Assembly: GCF_000423225.1 (NCBI RefSeq)
Contig: NZ_AUHO01000006.1
Coordinates: 434,001 to 498,000, forward strand
DNA: 64,000 bases
Reading direction: 5' to 3'
DNA from: Kaistia adipata DSM 17808
GTDB taxonomy: Bacteria; Pseudomonadota; Alphaproteobacteria; Rhizobiales; Kaistiaceae
The notes under the pieces were generated by a model. It saw only the letters and a program-made list of their open reading frames with translations, made no database searches and was not told where the DNA came from. The translations under genes were made by a program, and so were the position numbers. How positions within the stretch are numbered: the stretch's first letter is position 1; each line of letters begins with the position of its first letter. This document shows positions 8,208-17,088 of this stretch, one piece after another.

Positions 8208-8994
8208 CGATATTCACCTCCGTCGGCGCCGGGATGTTCTTCCGCCGCCTGATAAGCCACCAGACACCGAACAGATCCAACGCACCGACGAGCGCGCGAT
8301 CCATGATGCCGTATTTCGAAGTTCCGTGACGGCGGTTGCGGTCGACCACGTCGACATGCGCGACCTTGTAGCCCTCGCGGATCGCGAGCGCCGGCAGATA
8401 GCGGTGCCAGCCGTCGAAATAGGGAAAGAGCAGAAAGACGTGCCGCCGCACGGCCTTGAGGCCGCAGCCGGAATCCCGCGTGCCGTCCTTCAGGATCGAG
8501 CCGCGCAGGCGATTGGCGAAACGTGAGGCCAGGCGCTTGGCGCCGGAATCCGTGCGTTTCAGGCGCTGGCCGGCCACGAGGGCCGTATCGGGACCACTCT
8601 TCTGGAGCGCGTCCAGCATCGCCGGCATGAACTCGGGATTGTTCTGGCCGTCGCCGTCGATCGTCAGCACGACGTCGCCACGCGCCGCCAGCAGGCCGGT
8701 GCGAACGGCGGCGCTCTGCCCGCTCGATCGCGTGTCCCGCAGCAGCCGAAGCCACGGACGGGTCTGCATCAGCTTCTGCACGACGGAGGGCGTCGTATCG
8801 GTCGAACCGTCATCGACCACGATGATCTCGAAGTCGCGCCCGTCGAGCGCGGCCGCGATCTCAGCGATCAGTTCGGGCAGGTTCTCGGCCTCGTTCTTGC
8901 ACGGGATGACGACGGACACGTCGCGCCGGGCAGGCACGCGAGGGCCCGCGTCAGGAACTGCCACGACGGTCTCGCTGGAAGCGGGCATCGTCAT
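8197..8994 (-). CDS. GT2 family polyprenyl-phosphate glycosyltransferase (DPM1/RgtE/ArnC-like)
   Basis: 265 residues. The GT-A fold begins with SVVIPCKNEAENLPEL (about 26-41), then IIVVDDGSTDTT (about 57-68), and the metal-binding TIDGDGQNNPE, as in dolichyl- or undecaprenyl-phosphate sugar synthases. NRRHGTSKYG near the end is the conserved C-terminal signature of this group. It probably loads a sugar onto a polyprenyl phosphate for the ArnT-like transferase encoded two genes upstream. The sugar cannot be read from sequence; galacturonate, mannose and aminoarabinose are possible by analogy. It overlaps the PAP2 gene by 44 bp. Confidence 0.85.
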   Translation of the reverse strand: MTMPASSETVVAVPDAGPRVPARRDVSVVIPCKNEAENLPELIAEIAAALDGRDFEIIVVDDGSTDTTPSVVQKLMQTRPWLRLLRDTRSSGQSAAVRTGLLAARGDVVLTIDGDGQNNPEFMPAMLDALQKSGPDTALVAGQRLKRTDSGAKRLASRFANRLRGSILKDGTRDSGCGLKAVRRHVFLLFPYFDGWHRYLPALAIREGYKVAHVDVVDRNRRHGTSKYGIMDRALVGALDLFGVWWLIRRRKNIPAPTEVNIDGR

Positions 8995-9904
8995 CTGAAC
9001 CGTCTCCGATGGATTTTAGCGCTGCGATCCAGATGCGCCGTCCCGCCAGTGCATCCAGCAGTCCGGCGAAGAGGATCGCGATGCGGGCGGGCGTCTCGGT
9101 GGCCGCCTCGATCGCCGCAGTGCGTGCCCTTATAGAGCCGGTCGAGCCGCGTGCAAAGGCCCAGCCGGAGGCGGCAAATCGTCCGGCCAACCAGAGGCTG
9201 AAGGCATAGCCGAAGATCAGCCCGGCCAGAACGTCGCTCGGATAGTGGGCGGCGACGACGACACGGCTGCCGGCCATGAACAGGCCGAACAGCAAAAAGA
9301 CGAGGCGCCAGCGCGGAAACACGAGGAAGCCGATCGCGATCACAGCGCCGGCCGTCGTCGCGTGGCCGGATGGAAAACTCTGGAAGCGATGGACGAACTC
9401 GAAGGGATGCAGCACGAACGCGCCATACTCGTCAAAGGTCGGCGGCCGGCCGCGGCCGATGATCTGCTTCACGATGTTGACCAGGATGCCCGAGCCGGCG
9501 ATCGCCCAGAAGATGTAGAAGGCGAGCGCTCCGACTTCCGCCCACGCGGTGCGCACTCGCGCCGGCACGATCGACCAACGGCCACAGATCAGCAGGAGCA
9601 CGACCACGCCTGCTGGAACCAGCTCGAACTGCGACTTGCCGAAATAGGACAGCCAGTCGCCGATGACATGGATGAAGCGCGGCAGCGCGCGGGCCTTCTC
9701 GACGGAGACCGCGTCGAAGGCGAAGCCGACAATGAGGATCAGCGCGACGCTGATGACCAGCAGCGCGACCAGATCCGAGACCTGGAAGACGGGCGCATGC
9801 GTGGTCGGACGCTGCCGCACGCGCCGCGCCCGCTCGGCGATCGCCGCGCAGTTCTCGCGCGGCCAGGACAGGCGGCGCTTCAGGCGAAACATCCGGACGC
9901 TCAT
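8951..9904 (-). CDS. PAP2 family membrane phosphatase (possible lipid A phosphatase)
   Basis: 317 residues with about six membrane segments. The three acid phosphatase motifs are present: KQIIGRGRP, PSGHATT and SRVVVAAHYPSDVLAG. Such proteins dephosphorylate lipid phosphates on the periplasmic side; LpxE/LpxF of rhizobia belong to this superfamily. Its place between an ArnT-like transferase and a polyprenyl-phosphate sugar synthase suggests removal of a lipid A phosphate before glycosylation, although recycling of undecaprenyl pyrophosphate is an alternative. Its start overlaps the upstream stop in an ATGA junction (9901-9904). Confidence 0.82.
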   Translation of the reverse strand: MSVRMFRLKRRLSWPRENCAAIAERARRVRQRPTTHAPVFQVSDLVALLVISVALILIVGFAFDAVSVEKARALPRFIHVIGDWLSYFGKSQFELVPAGVVVLLLICGRWSIVPARVRTAWAEVGALAFYIFWAIAGSGILVNIVKQIIGRGRPPTFDEYGAFVLHPFEFVHRFQSFPSGHATTAGAVIAIGFLVFPRWRLVFLLFGLFMAGSRVVVAAHYPSDVLAGLIFGYAFSLWLAGRFAASGWAFARGSTGSIRARTAAIEAATETPARIAILFAGLLDALAGRRIWIAALKSIGDGSDDDARFQRDRRGSS

Positions 9905-11616
9905 GGTGCCTCACCGCGCGGTACCAGAACCTGGAATTCGACGAGGCGGCCGCCATTGATGGCGTAGCCGCGCACGGTTCCGGCGCTTCTTGCGCTCAGG
10001 CCCAGGTCCTCGGCGCGTTCGGCGAATCGCTGCAATTGACGCTTCTCGACGAAGGCGGCGCGGCAGGAGCCCGTCGCGAGAAAGTCGGCGGCCCCTGCCC
10101 CATCCGTAAGGACCGTGTCGGTGCCGGCAAGCAGCACCAGGCTCGGCTCGCCATAGCCGGCGCTGGCGAAGCGCGGATCGGGACAATCGAGCGCCGCGCG
10201 ACCGGTCAAGGCGAGGTTCTCACTGATCCTGACGTGTTGGAGGCTGGACAGCACGAAACCGAAGATGCCGAGATAGGTGATCATCGCCGCCAGGATCGCC
10301 ACGACGGCGCTGGCGATCGGCGAATGCGCGAAGAGCCGGCCCGAGACGACGCCGATCCCGGCCGCGACGACCAGGATGAGTATGCCGGCGACAGACGGGC
10401 TTTCGCCGAGCAGGATCGCGATGACGATAGCCGCGACCGCCAGCGCCGCCGGCATCAGCGCCGCGCCGGAGGCGGCGAAGCGCGCGAACCAGCCATCCCG
10501 GCGGATGCCGCCGCCATCGAGCGCCGCGGCCGTCGCAATGGCGAGCAGCGGATAGAGCGGAAGAACATAGTGCGGCAATTTGGTCGGCGTCGCCTCGATG
10601 ACCAGCCAGAACGGCACGACCGAAACGAAGGCATAGAGGATCATCGGCTGCTTCAGCCGGTCCATGATCCAGGTGATGCCGGTGCTGAGATAGGCGGCGG
10701 CCGGCCAGAAGGTGAAGAACAGCAGCAGGAAATAGGCGCCGGGCGGCGCTCCGTGCGATTCCTGCACGCTCACTACCTTGCCGATCAGGTCCTTGCCGAC
10801 GGCCTCTGCGAAGAACGCGCCCTTGCTGGCGATGCCGATCGCAACGAACCAGGGCGCGACGATCAGGAGCATCCAGATCACGCCCGGCAGCGGCGCCAGC
10901 CGCCGGATCCAGCCGAAGGACCCGCCAATGATGGAGAGCAGGATCATCGGACAGGCAATGACCGCGAGGCCGAGCGGCCCCTTGATCAGGATCGAGGCGC
11001 CGAGCGCCGTCCAGAAGATCACGGCGAGCCAGGTCTCGCGCCCGGTGGATGTCGAAAGCCAGGCCCGCGCCAGCGCGCCATGCGCGGCGAGGATCGTGGC
11101 GAGCAGCATCGCATCTGTCTTGGCGAGGCGCGCCTCGATTCCGAGCAGCAGCGCCGCCGCCATTAGCAGACCCGACAGCAGCGCGACGCGCGGCCGTCCG
11201 AAGGCGATCGCGACCCACCAGGTCAGGCAGGCCGCCAGAATGGCGCCGAGGATCGACGGCAGGCGATAGACGCCGATCGGCGCATCCGGACCGGTCCCGG
11301 TGAGCCAGACGCCGAGCGACTGCAGCCAGTAGATGCCGATCGGCTTCTTGTAGCGCGTCTCTTCCTGCAGGCGGATGTCGAGATAGTTGCCCGTCTCGAC
11401 CATCTGGTGCGTCGCCTGCGCGAAACGTGGCTCGTCGCGATCGACCGGCGGCAAGGTCGAAAGACCCGGCGCGAAGGAAAGAAGCGCGACGACGGCAATC
11501 AGCGCGAGGCTCGCGGCCGAAGACCGCGAGATTCGGTCGACCGCGTTTTCGATCGTCGCCGCGAGGCGCGTCCAGATCGTTCCTGCCTCGCCTGCCGTCG
11601 CTTCGGCTCTGCTCAC
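9901..11616 (-). CDS. GT39-like (ArnT/PMT family) lipid-linked sugar transferase
   Basis: 571 residues, mostly membrane segments. The N-terminal periplasmic loop after the first membrane segment has the acidic DRDEPRFAQ motif and the YKKPIGIYWLQ segment, which are hallmarks of ArnT/PMT enzymes (DE motif and K-P-P/I-L motif). These enzymes transfer a sugar from a polyprenyl phosphate to lipid A or core at the periplasmic face. The start is GTG 11616. It is the first gene of the operon that continues with PAP2, GT2 and LAB_N. The 167-bp gap to the divergent DUF2339 gene should contain both promoters. Confidence 0.83.
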   Translation of the reverse strand: MSRAEATAGEAGTIWTRLAATIENAVDRISRSSAASLALIAVVALLSFAPGLSTLPPVDRDEPRFAQATHQMVETGNYLDIRLQEETRYKKPIGIYWLQSLGVWLTGTGPDAPIGVYRLPSILGAILAACLTWWVAIAFGRPRVALLSGLLMAAALLLGIEARLAKTDAMLLATILAAHGALARAWLSTSTGRETWLAVIFWTALGASILIKGPLGLAVIACPMILLSIIGGSFGWIRRLAPLPGVIWMLLIVAPWFVAIGIASKGAFFAEAVGKDLIGKVVSVQESHGAPPGAYFLLLFFTFWPAAAYLSTGITWIMDRLKQPMILYAFVSVVPFWLVIEATPTKLPHYVLPLYPLLAIATAAALDGGGIRRDGWFARFAASGAALMPAALAVAAIVIAILLGESPSVAGILILVVAAGIGVVSGRLFAHSPIASAVVAILAAMITYLGIFGFVLSSLQHVRISENLALTGRAALDCPDPRFASAGYGEPSLVLLAGTDTVLTDGAGAADFLATGSCRAAFVEKRQLQRFAERAEDLGLSARSAGTVRGYAINGGRLVEFQVLVPRGEAP

Positions 11617-11783
11617 GCGCTCACCGTCCCGTTGATGTTCTGCTCAAGGGCTGCGGGATATAGCTAAGTCGCGGCTGCGGCAACTGCGCGAGACGTCCCA
11701 GGGCCGGACGAGCCTTGGTCGACGGCGGCCCCGATGCGAATTCCATCACAGCGCACAACTCATGCACGTGTTAACAGAGTCGC

Positions 11784-14525
11784 ATGGACGGATTGATCGC
11801 ATTCGGGATTCTCGCCCTCATCGCCCTGCCCATCCTGGCGATTTCGGCCTTCATCATGGGGCTCGGCGCGCGGCGGCGCATCCGGGGGCTCGAATCGCGC
11901 CTGCATGCGCTGGAGCTGCGTTCCCTGCGCGCCGTGGCGCCTCCGCCGGTCGATTCGGCCGCGCTCGCGGCGGAGCAGCCCGAGATCGGCGTCGAACCGG
12001 AAGTCCCGGAATCCGTGGCGCCACCGGAAGTCTTCGTCCCCGCAGAGCCGGAAGAGGTCGCGGTTCCCCCTGAACCAGAGGCGATTGTCGTCCCGCCAAC
12101 GCAGCCGGCCCGTCCGCGCGAATCTCTCGAGCAGCGACTGGGCGCCCGCTGGGCCGTCTGGGTCGGCGGCCTGGCCCTCGCGCTCGGGGCGATCTTCCTC
12201 GTCCGCTTCTCGATCGAAGCCGGCCTGCTCGGCCCTGGCGTTCGGATTGCGCTCGGCGCCCTGTTCTCGGTAGCGCTGCTGGGCGCGGGCGAATGGCTGC
12301 GCCGCTCCGATCGCGTCACCGCCTTCTCGCGCATCCCGGCCGCCAACATCCCCGGAGTCCTCACCGCGGCCGGCACGGTCGGCCTGTTCGCGACCGTGTA
12401 CGCTGCCTATGCCCTGTTCGGCATGATTGGTTCGACAGCCGCCTTCGTGCTGCTTGGGCTGATCGGCATGGCGACGATGGTGGCCGCGGGGCTGCATGGC
12501 GCCTGGCTCGCCGGTCTCGGCATGGTCGGCGCCTATGCGACGCCGCTGCTGATCGAATCGAACACGCCCAACATTCCGGCGCTGATGCTCTACCTCGTCA
12601 TCGTGACCGGGTTCTCCTATGCTCTCGCCCGGCTACGCCTCTGGCGCTGGCTGGCGATCGCGGCCAGCGTCGCGGCGATCCTCTGGGGCGTCGTCATGCT
12701 GCCGACCGACGCCGGCGCGATCGGGAACGGCCTCTACGCGATCGTCATCCTGATCCTTGCCGCGCTGTTCCTGGTGGTCGATGTCCAGCGTGGGGACCAG
12801 AGCGATCGCCCCGATGGCTTCGCCGTGGCCGTCCTGGCCGGCCTTGCCGCTCTGTTCGTGCTCGGAACGCTCGCAGAAAACTACGCGACGACCAGCATCG
12901 CGGCGGCGCTCGCCGGTGGCGCGGTCCTGCTTCTGCTCGCCCGGCGCTATGATGCCGTGGCGCTCGCGGCCCCGATAGCCGCGATCGAACTGGTCGTGCT
13001 GCTGTTCTTCTGGCCGGCGGCCCAACAGGCGGCGCTCGAACCGACGACCTATGTCACGACCGCGTTCGCGACCTATTTTCCGACGCCCGACGCCGTGCGA
13101 ACCTTCGGCAGTGCCGCCCTGCTCGGCGCGGCGGCGCTGATCGCGACGGCACTCGGCCGATTGGAAGCGCGTTCGGAGCCCGGTCCCTTCACGATCGCCG
13201 CCCACGCCGCGGCAGCATCCGCTGGCCCCGTGGCGGCGATGATCGTCGCCTATCTCCGGATTGCCGGCTTCGTCTCGAATCTCGGCTTCGCGGCCATCGC
13301 CGTGGCGCTGGCCGCACTCTATGCCTTCCTCACCGAGCGCTACGCGAAGCGCGAACGGCCGGGCTCCGTGCTCGACACGATTCCGACCGGCGTCTTCGCC
13401 GCCGGAGCCGTCGCCTCCGTGGCCTGCGCCCTCACCATGGCGCTCGAGGGTGGCATGCTGACGACGGCGCTGGCGCTCGCCGGCCTCGGCGCAGCCTGGG
13501 TGCAGATCCGGCGCCCCATCGCCGTGCTGCGCTACGCCGTCGCCGCGCTGGCGCTGCTCGTGCTCGGCCGGATCGCCTGGGATCCGTACATCTTCAGCGT
13601 GCGGACCGGTTCCGGCGTGTATCTCTCCATCCTGCTCGGCTACGGCATCCCGGCCGCCGCATTCGCGCTGGCGTCGATGCTGCTTCGCCGCGTCCGGGTC
13701 GATCGGGCGGTCTACGCGGCGGAGGCGCTGTCGGTGATCCTGTCCGCGCTCCTCGTCGTCTTCGAGATCCGCGCGATCGTCTTTGGCGGCGACCTGCTGA
13801 CGCCGGCGACGGCGCTCAGCGAGCAGGGCCTGACCACGGCCGCCGCCTTCGCCTTCGCGCTCGGGCTCACCCGGCTGGCGCGGAGCCGGCCGAGTCCTGT
13901 GTTCCGCATCGGCGGAATGCTGGCTCGCCTCATCGGCCTCGCCAACGCCGTGATCGGCCTCGGCGTCGTCGCCAACCCGCTCTTCACGGGCGACGCGGTC
14001 GCCGGTGGTCCGATCTTCAACGAGATCATCCTCGCCTATGGGCTCTCGGCGGTGCTGGGCGGACTGGTCGCGTGGACGATGCCGATCGCCCGGCCGCGCT
14101 GGCTGCAACTGGTGACAGGGTCGGTGGCGCTGGCGCTCGCTTTCGCCGCGGTGACTTTGGAAATCCGCTTCCTGTTCGCCACCTCCCCCGATCTCTCGTG
14201 GGATCCCGTGGGTTCTGCCGAATCTTATGCCTATTCGGCGGCCTGGCTGGTGCTCGGCATCCTGCTGCTCGCTTTCGGCATCGTCTTCCGGCAGCGCGCC
14301 GCGCGGCTTGCGTCCGCCCTGCTGATCGTCGTGACCGTCCTCAAGGTCTTTCTGTTCGACATGTCGAACCTCGAGGGCGTGTGGCGGGCCCTCTCTTTCA
14401 TGGGCCTCGGCGCCGTGCTGATCGGCATCGGGCTCGTCTACCAACGACTGCTTTTCGGAGGACGCCACATCGCGGACGATCCTCCGGAAGGCCCGGCCGA
14501 ACCGAATACGTCCCACGGCACCTGA
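11784..14525 (+). CDS. DUF2339 family large membrane protein
   Basis: 913 residues. One N-terminal membrane segment is followed by a charged, Pro/Glu-rich cytoplasmic region (about 30-115), then an RWAVWVGGLALALGAIFLV segment that marks the start of the DUF2339 domain, and more than twenty hydrophobic segments. DUF2339 proteins are widespread in proteobacteria; their function is unknown. The last residues return to a short polar tail. The stop codon lies 4 bp before a hairpin that covers the ribosome-binding site of the next gene, so the two genes may be translationally coupled. Confidence 0.85.
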   Translation: MDGLIAFGILALIALPILAISAFIMGLGARRRIRGLESRLHALELRSLRAVAPPPVDSAALAAEQPEIGVEPEVPESVAPPEVFVPAEPEEVAVPPEPEAIVVPPTQPARPRESLEQRLGARWAVWVGGLALALGAIFLVRFSIEAGLLGPGVRIALGALFSVALLGAGEWLRRSDRVTAFSRIPAANIPGVLTAAGTVGLFATVYAAYALFGMIGSTAAFVLLGLIGMATMVAAGLHGAWLAGLGMVGAYATPLLIESNTPNIPALMLYLVIVTGFSYALARLRLWRWLAIAASVAAILWGVVMLPTDAGAIGNGLYAIVILILAALFLVVDVQRGDQSDRPDGFAVAVLAGLAALFVLGTLAENYATTSIAAALAGGAVLLLLARRYDAVALAAPIAAIELVVLLFFWPAAQQAALEPTTYVTTAFATYFPTPDAVRTFGSAALLGAAALIATALGRLEARSEPGPFTIAAHAAAASAGPVAAMIVAYLRIAGFVSNLGFAAIAVALAALYAFLTERYAKRERPGSVLDTIPTGVFAAGAVASVACALTMALEGGMLTTALALAGLGAAWVQIRRPIAVLRYAVAALALLVLGRIAWDPYIFSVRTGSGVYLSILLGYGIPAAAFALASMLLRRVRVDRAVYAAEALSVILSALLVVFEIRAIVFGGDLLTPATALSEQGLTTAAAFAFALGLTRLARSRPSPVFRIGGMLARLIGLANAVIGLGVVANPLFTGDAVAGGPIFNEIILAYGLSAVLGGLVAWTMPIARPRWLQLVTGSVALALAFAAVTLEIRFLFATSPDLSWDPVGSAESYAYSAAWLVLGILLLAFGIVFRQRAARLASALLIVVTVLKVFLFDMSNLEGVWRALSFMGLGAVLIGIGLVYQRLLFGGRHIADDPPEGPAEPNTSHGT

Positions 14526-14529
14526 AGCC

Positions 14530-14575
14530 GGAACTCCTTTCCGCCGCATCCCGTTGGATCGGTGAAAGGAGTTCC
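14530..14575 (+). promoter_or_regulatory. Stem-loop burying the ribosome-binding site of the proline-rich gene
   Basis: GGAACTCCTTTC (14530-14541) and GAAAGGAGTTCC (14564-14575) are perfect 12-bp reverse complements. The 22-nt interior can pair further: ATCC 14548-14551 with GGAT 14556-14559, and CCG 14544-14546 with CGG 14560-14562. The right arm contains AAAGGAG, the Shine-Dalgarno of the gene starting at 14577. The left arm starts 4 nt after the DUF2339 stop, where a terminating ribosome would open it. No U-tract follows, so it is not an intrinsic terminator. Confidence 0.7.
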
Positions 14576-14576
14576 C

Positions 14577-14864
14577 ATGTCCCAACCGGAAGCATCGTCT
14601 CCCGGGCCCGACGTGCCCGATCCAGGCCAGCCGCCGCACCCCAGGCCACCCGGGCCGGCCCGGCCCGTCCACGACCCGCAGCCACGGCCCGATCCACCGC
14701 CCACGCCCCCGGACATTCCTCCGGTCCCGCCGCAGGAGTTGCCGGACAACCCGGACATCCCCGATCCAGATTCGCCGCAACCGCGGCCCGACATCCAGCC
14801 GGTACCGCAGGAACTTCCAGGCAACGCGCCGCAGGAGTTCCCCGTCACCGAGCCTCGCGGCTGA
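14577..14864 (+). CDS. Small proline-rich protein of unknown function
   Basis: 95 residues, about 40 percent proline with Asp, Gln and Glu and almost no hydrophobic core. I see no signal peptide or membrane segment. Short recurring units occur: PQELP near 58 and 81, PQEFP near 87, and DPQPRPD/PQPRPD near 37 and 71. I recognise no family. ATG 14577 has an excellent AAAGGAG ribosome-binding site, better than the in-frame ATG at 14562. That site is inside the hairpin described at 14530-14575. Runs such as PPTPP would slow ribosomes and favour EF-P dependence. I take it as a real gene because of the ribosome-binding site, the coupling geometry and the ordered repeats. Confidence 0.6.
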   Translation: MSQPEASSPGPDVPDPGQPPHPRPPGPARPVHDPQPRPDPPPTPPDIPPVPPQELPDNPDIPDPDSPQPRPDIQPVPQELPGNAPQEFPVTEPRG

Positions 14865-14894
14865 TGTCGCTTGACGGCCGTCCTGCCCGGGGCC

Positions 14895-15959
14895 ATGAAG
14901 GCCCCGAGCCACCACATGCGCACCACCGATCCAACCTCGCCCATTCTCCTCGTCGGCCCCTCCTGGGTCGGCGACATGGTCATGGCCGCAAGCCTGGTCG
15001 CGGCGCTGCGCCGGCGCTGGCCGGGCAGGCCGGTCGACGTGCTGGCACCGCCTGCCTCGCTGCCGATCGCCAGCCTGATCGAAGGCGTCCGCAATACCAT
15101 CCCTCTCGGCTTCGGCCATGGCGAATTCGGCCTCTCCGGCCGTTGGAAGGTCGGACGCTCGCTCAAATCCGCTGGCTACGGTTCGGCCGTCATCCTCCCG
15201 CGCGCCTTCAAGGCCGCCATTCCTTCGTTCGCGGCGCGCATTCCCGAGCGCATCGGCTACGCGGCCGAGGGACGGAGCATCCTGCTCACGGACGCGCGGC
15301 CCGATTCCAATCGCAAGTCGGCGCGCACCATCGATCGGTTCGTCGCGCTCGCCGGCTCCGCCGGATCGCCGCCCGCGTCGCCGCGCCCGCTACTGCAGAA
15401 GCCGGATCTCGATCTCGGCGCGCTGGCGGCGAAGTTCGGGCTTGCGACTGACCGCCCAGTCCTCGGCCTCTGCCCGGGCGCCGAGTATGGTCCCGCGAAG
15501 CAATGGCCCGCTGCCAAATTCGCGGCCCTCGCCCGCCTGGCGTCCGAGGCCGGCTATGCCGTCCGCCTTTTCGGCGGCCCCAAAGACAAGGCAATCTCCG
15601 CCGAGATCGCCCGGCTGGCCGGCGTGCCGGTCGAGGATATCTCAGGCCGGACGAGCCTGATCGAGGCTGCAGCGCTGCTCGCCGCCTGTGCCGCCGTCGT
15701 CTCCAACGATTCGGGCCTGATGCATGTCGCTGGCGCGCTCGACCGCCCGCTCGTCGTGATCTACGGATCGAGTTCGGAAAAGATGACGCCGCCGACGGCC
15801 CCGAACGCCGAGATCGTCTCGATCGAGCTCTCCTGCCGGCCTTGCTTCAAGCGCGAGTGCCCGCTCGGCACACTCGCCTGCCTCGAGGGGATCGACGCCC
15901 AGCGCGTCTTCGGCGCCGTCGAGCGTGTCATGGCCGTGGCGCGAGCCGAGGCCGGCTGA
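14895..15959 (+). CDS. waaF: Lipopolysaccharide heptosyltransferase II
   Basis: About 354 residues, GT9 family. The N-terminus ILLVGPSWVGDMVMA (about 18-32) and the C-terminal NDSGLMHVAGAL and SSSEKMTPP segments are the donor-site motifs of WaaF. A cysteine cluster, CRPCFKRECPLGTLAC, near the end is also typical. It adds the second L-glycero-D-manno-heptose to the LPS inner core on the cytoplasmic side of the inner membrane. The start is uncertain: TTG 14871, ATG 14895 and ATG 14916 are in frame, none with a strong ribosome-binding site. It begins a run of heptose genes that continues with hldD. Confidence 0.88.
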   Translation: MKAPSHHMRTTDPTSPILLVGPSWVGDMVMAASLVAALRRRWPGRPVDVLAPPASLPIASLIEGVRNTIPLGFGHGEFGLSGRWKVGRSLKSAGYGSAVILPRAFKAAIPSFAARIPERIGYAAEGRSILLTDARPDSNRKSARTIDRFVALAGSAGSPPASPRPLLQKPDLDLGALAAKFGLATDRPVLGLCPGAEYGPAKQWPAAKFAALARLASEAGYAVRLFGGPKDKAISAEIARLAGVPVEDISGRTSLIEAAALLAACAAVVSNDSGLMHVAGALDRPLVVIYGSSSEKMTPPTAPNAEIVSIELSCRPCFKRECPLGTLACLEGIDAQRVFGAVERVMAVARAEAG

Positions 15960-16077
15960 TCGTCGCTTCCGCGCGGACGGTTTCATCATCTCCTGACTTG
16001 GGCTATCCAACCGACCAAAGCGCGAGATCGCGCAGAGCTGTTCAGGACCGCGCCGACGCGGCATCGAGGAAGCACGG

Positions 16078-17088
16078 ATGAGCGTATTGGGCAGAGACGG
16101 CCGCGACACGATCCTGGTGACCGGCGGCGCCGGCTTCATCGGCTCCAACATGGCGCGGGCGCTCGCCAGCGACGGCTGGCGGGTCGTCGTCGCCGACTGG
16201 TTCGGCGCCGGCCGCAAATGGCTCAACCTCGCCGATGTGTTGCTCGACGACGTCATTCGTCCCGAGGCGACGCTCGGTTGGCTCGAACAGCACCACCGCC
16301 GCGTCGAGGCGATCGTCCACATGGGCGCGATCTCGGCCACGACCGAGCAGGACGTCGACCTGATCGTCGAGCGAAACATCCGCGCGACGCTGGATCTCTT
16401 CGCACTGTCGACGGCACGGGAGATCCGCCTCATCTACGCATCGTCGGCCGCGACCTATGGCGACGGCAAGGACGGCTTCGTCGACAGCGAGGATCCGGAT
16501 CATCTCGCGAGCCTGCGCCCGCTCAACGCCTATGGCTGGAGCAAGCTCGCCGTCGACCGCCGCATCATCGCCGACGTCCGCGCCGAGCGCCCGACTCCGC
16601 CGCAATGGGCCGGACTGAAGTTCTTCAACGTCTACGGGCCGTTCGAAGCGCACAAGGACGACATGCGCTCGGTGATCCACAAGATCTACCCGACCGCCGC
16701 CGCCGGTGAGGCGGTGACGCTCTTCCGCTCGCACGACCCGAACTACGAGGATGGCGGCCAGCTGCGCGACTTCGTCCATGTCGCCGACTGCGTCGACGTC
16801 ATGCGCTGGCTGATCGCGAGCCCCGGCGTCAGCGGCATCTTCAATGTCGGAACCGGCAAGGCACGCAGCTTCGCCGATCTCGCCCGGGCCGTCTTCGCCG
16901 CGGCCGGCCAGGAGGCGCGGATCGACTATGTCGACATGCCTGAACGGATCCGCAACGCCTACCAGTACTTCACCGAGGCGGACGTCTCGAAGCTGCGCCG
17001 GGCCGGCTACAACGCCGATTTCCGTTCGTTGGAGACCGGCATCGGCAGCTATGTTGGCGACTACCTCGCCAAGGGCATCGCACTTTGA
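16078..17088 (+). CDS. hldD: ADP-L-glycero-D-manno-heptose 6-epimerase
   Basis: 336 residues, extended SDR fold. TGGAGFIGSN (about 15-24) is the NADP-binding glycine motif. YASSAATYGDG and the catalytic YGWSK (Tyr near 155) follow, and LKFFNVYGP is typical of HldD. The enzyme converts ADP-D-glycero- to ADP-L-glycero-D-manno-heptose, the donor for WaaC and WaaF. The stop overlaps the start of gmhB by 4 nt (TTGA, 17085-17088), which indicates coupled translation. Confidence 0.93.
   Translation: MSVLGRDGRDTILVTGGAGFIGSNMARALASDGWRVVVADWFGAGRKWLNLADVLLDDVIRPEATLGWLEQHHRRVEAIVHMGAISATTEQDVDLIVERNIRATLDLFALSTAREIRLIYASSAATYGDGKDGFVDSEDPDHLASLRPLNAYGWSKLAVDRRIIADVRAERPTPPQWAGLKFFNVYGPFEAHKDDMRSVIHKIYPTAAAGEAVTLFRSHDPNYEDGGQLRDFVHVADCVDVMRWLIASPGVSGIFNVGTGKARSFADLARAVFAAAGQEARIDYVDMPERIRNAYQYFTEADVSKLRRAGYNADFRSLETGIGSYVGDYLAKGIAL

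Noticed and set aside
12633-15119. 828-codon minus-strand open frame opposite DUF2339, the proline-rich gene and waaF
   Set aside because: Highly charged repetitive translation typical of antisense frames in high-GC DNA; the plus-strand genes have family motifs.
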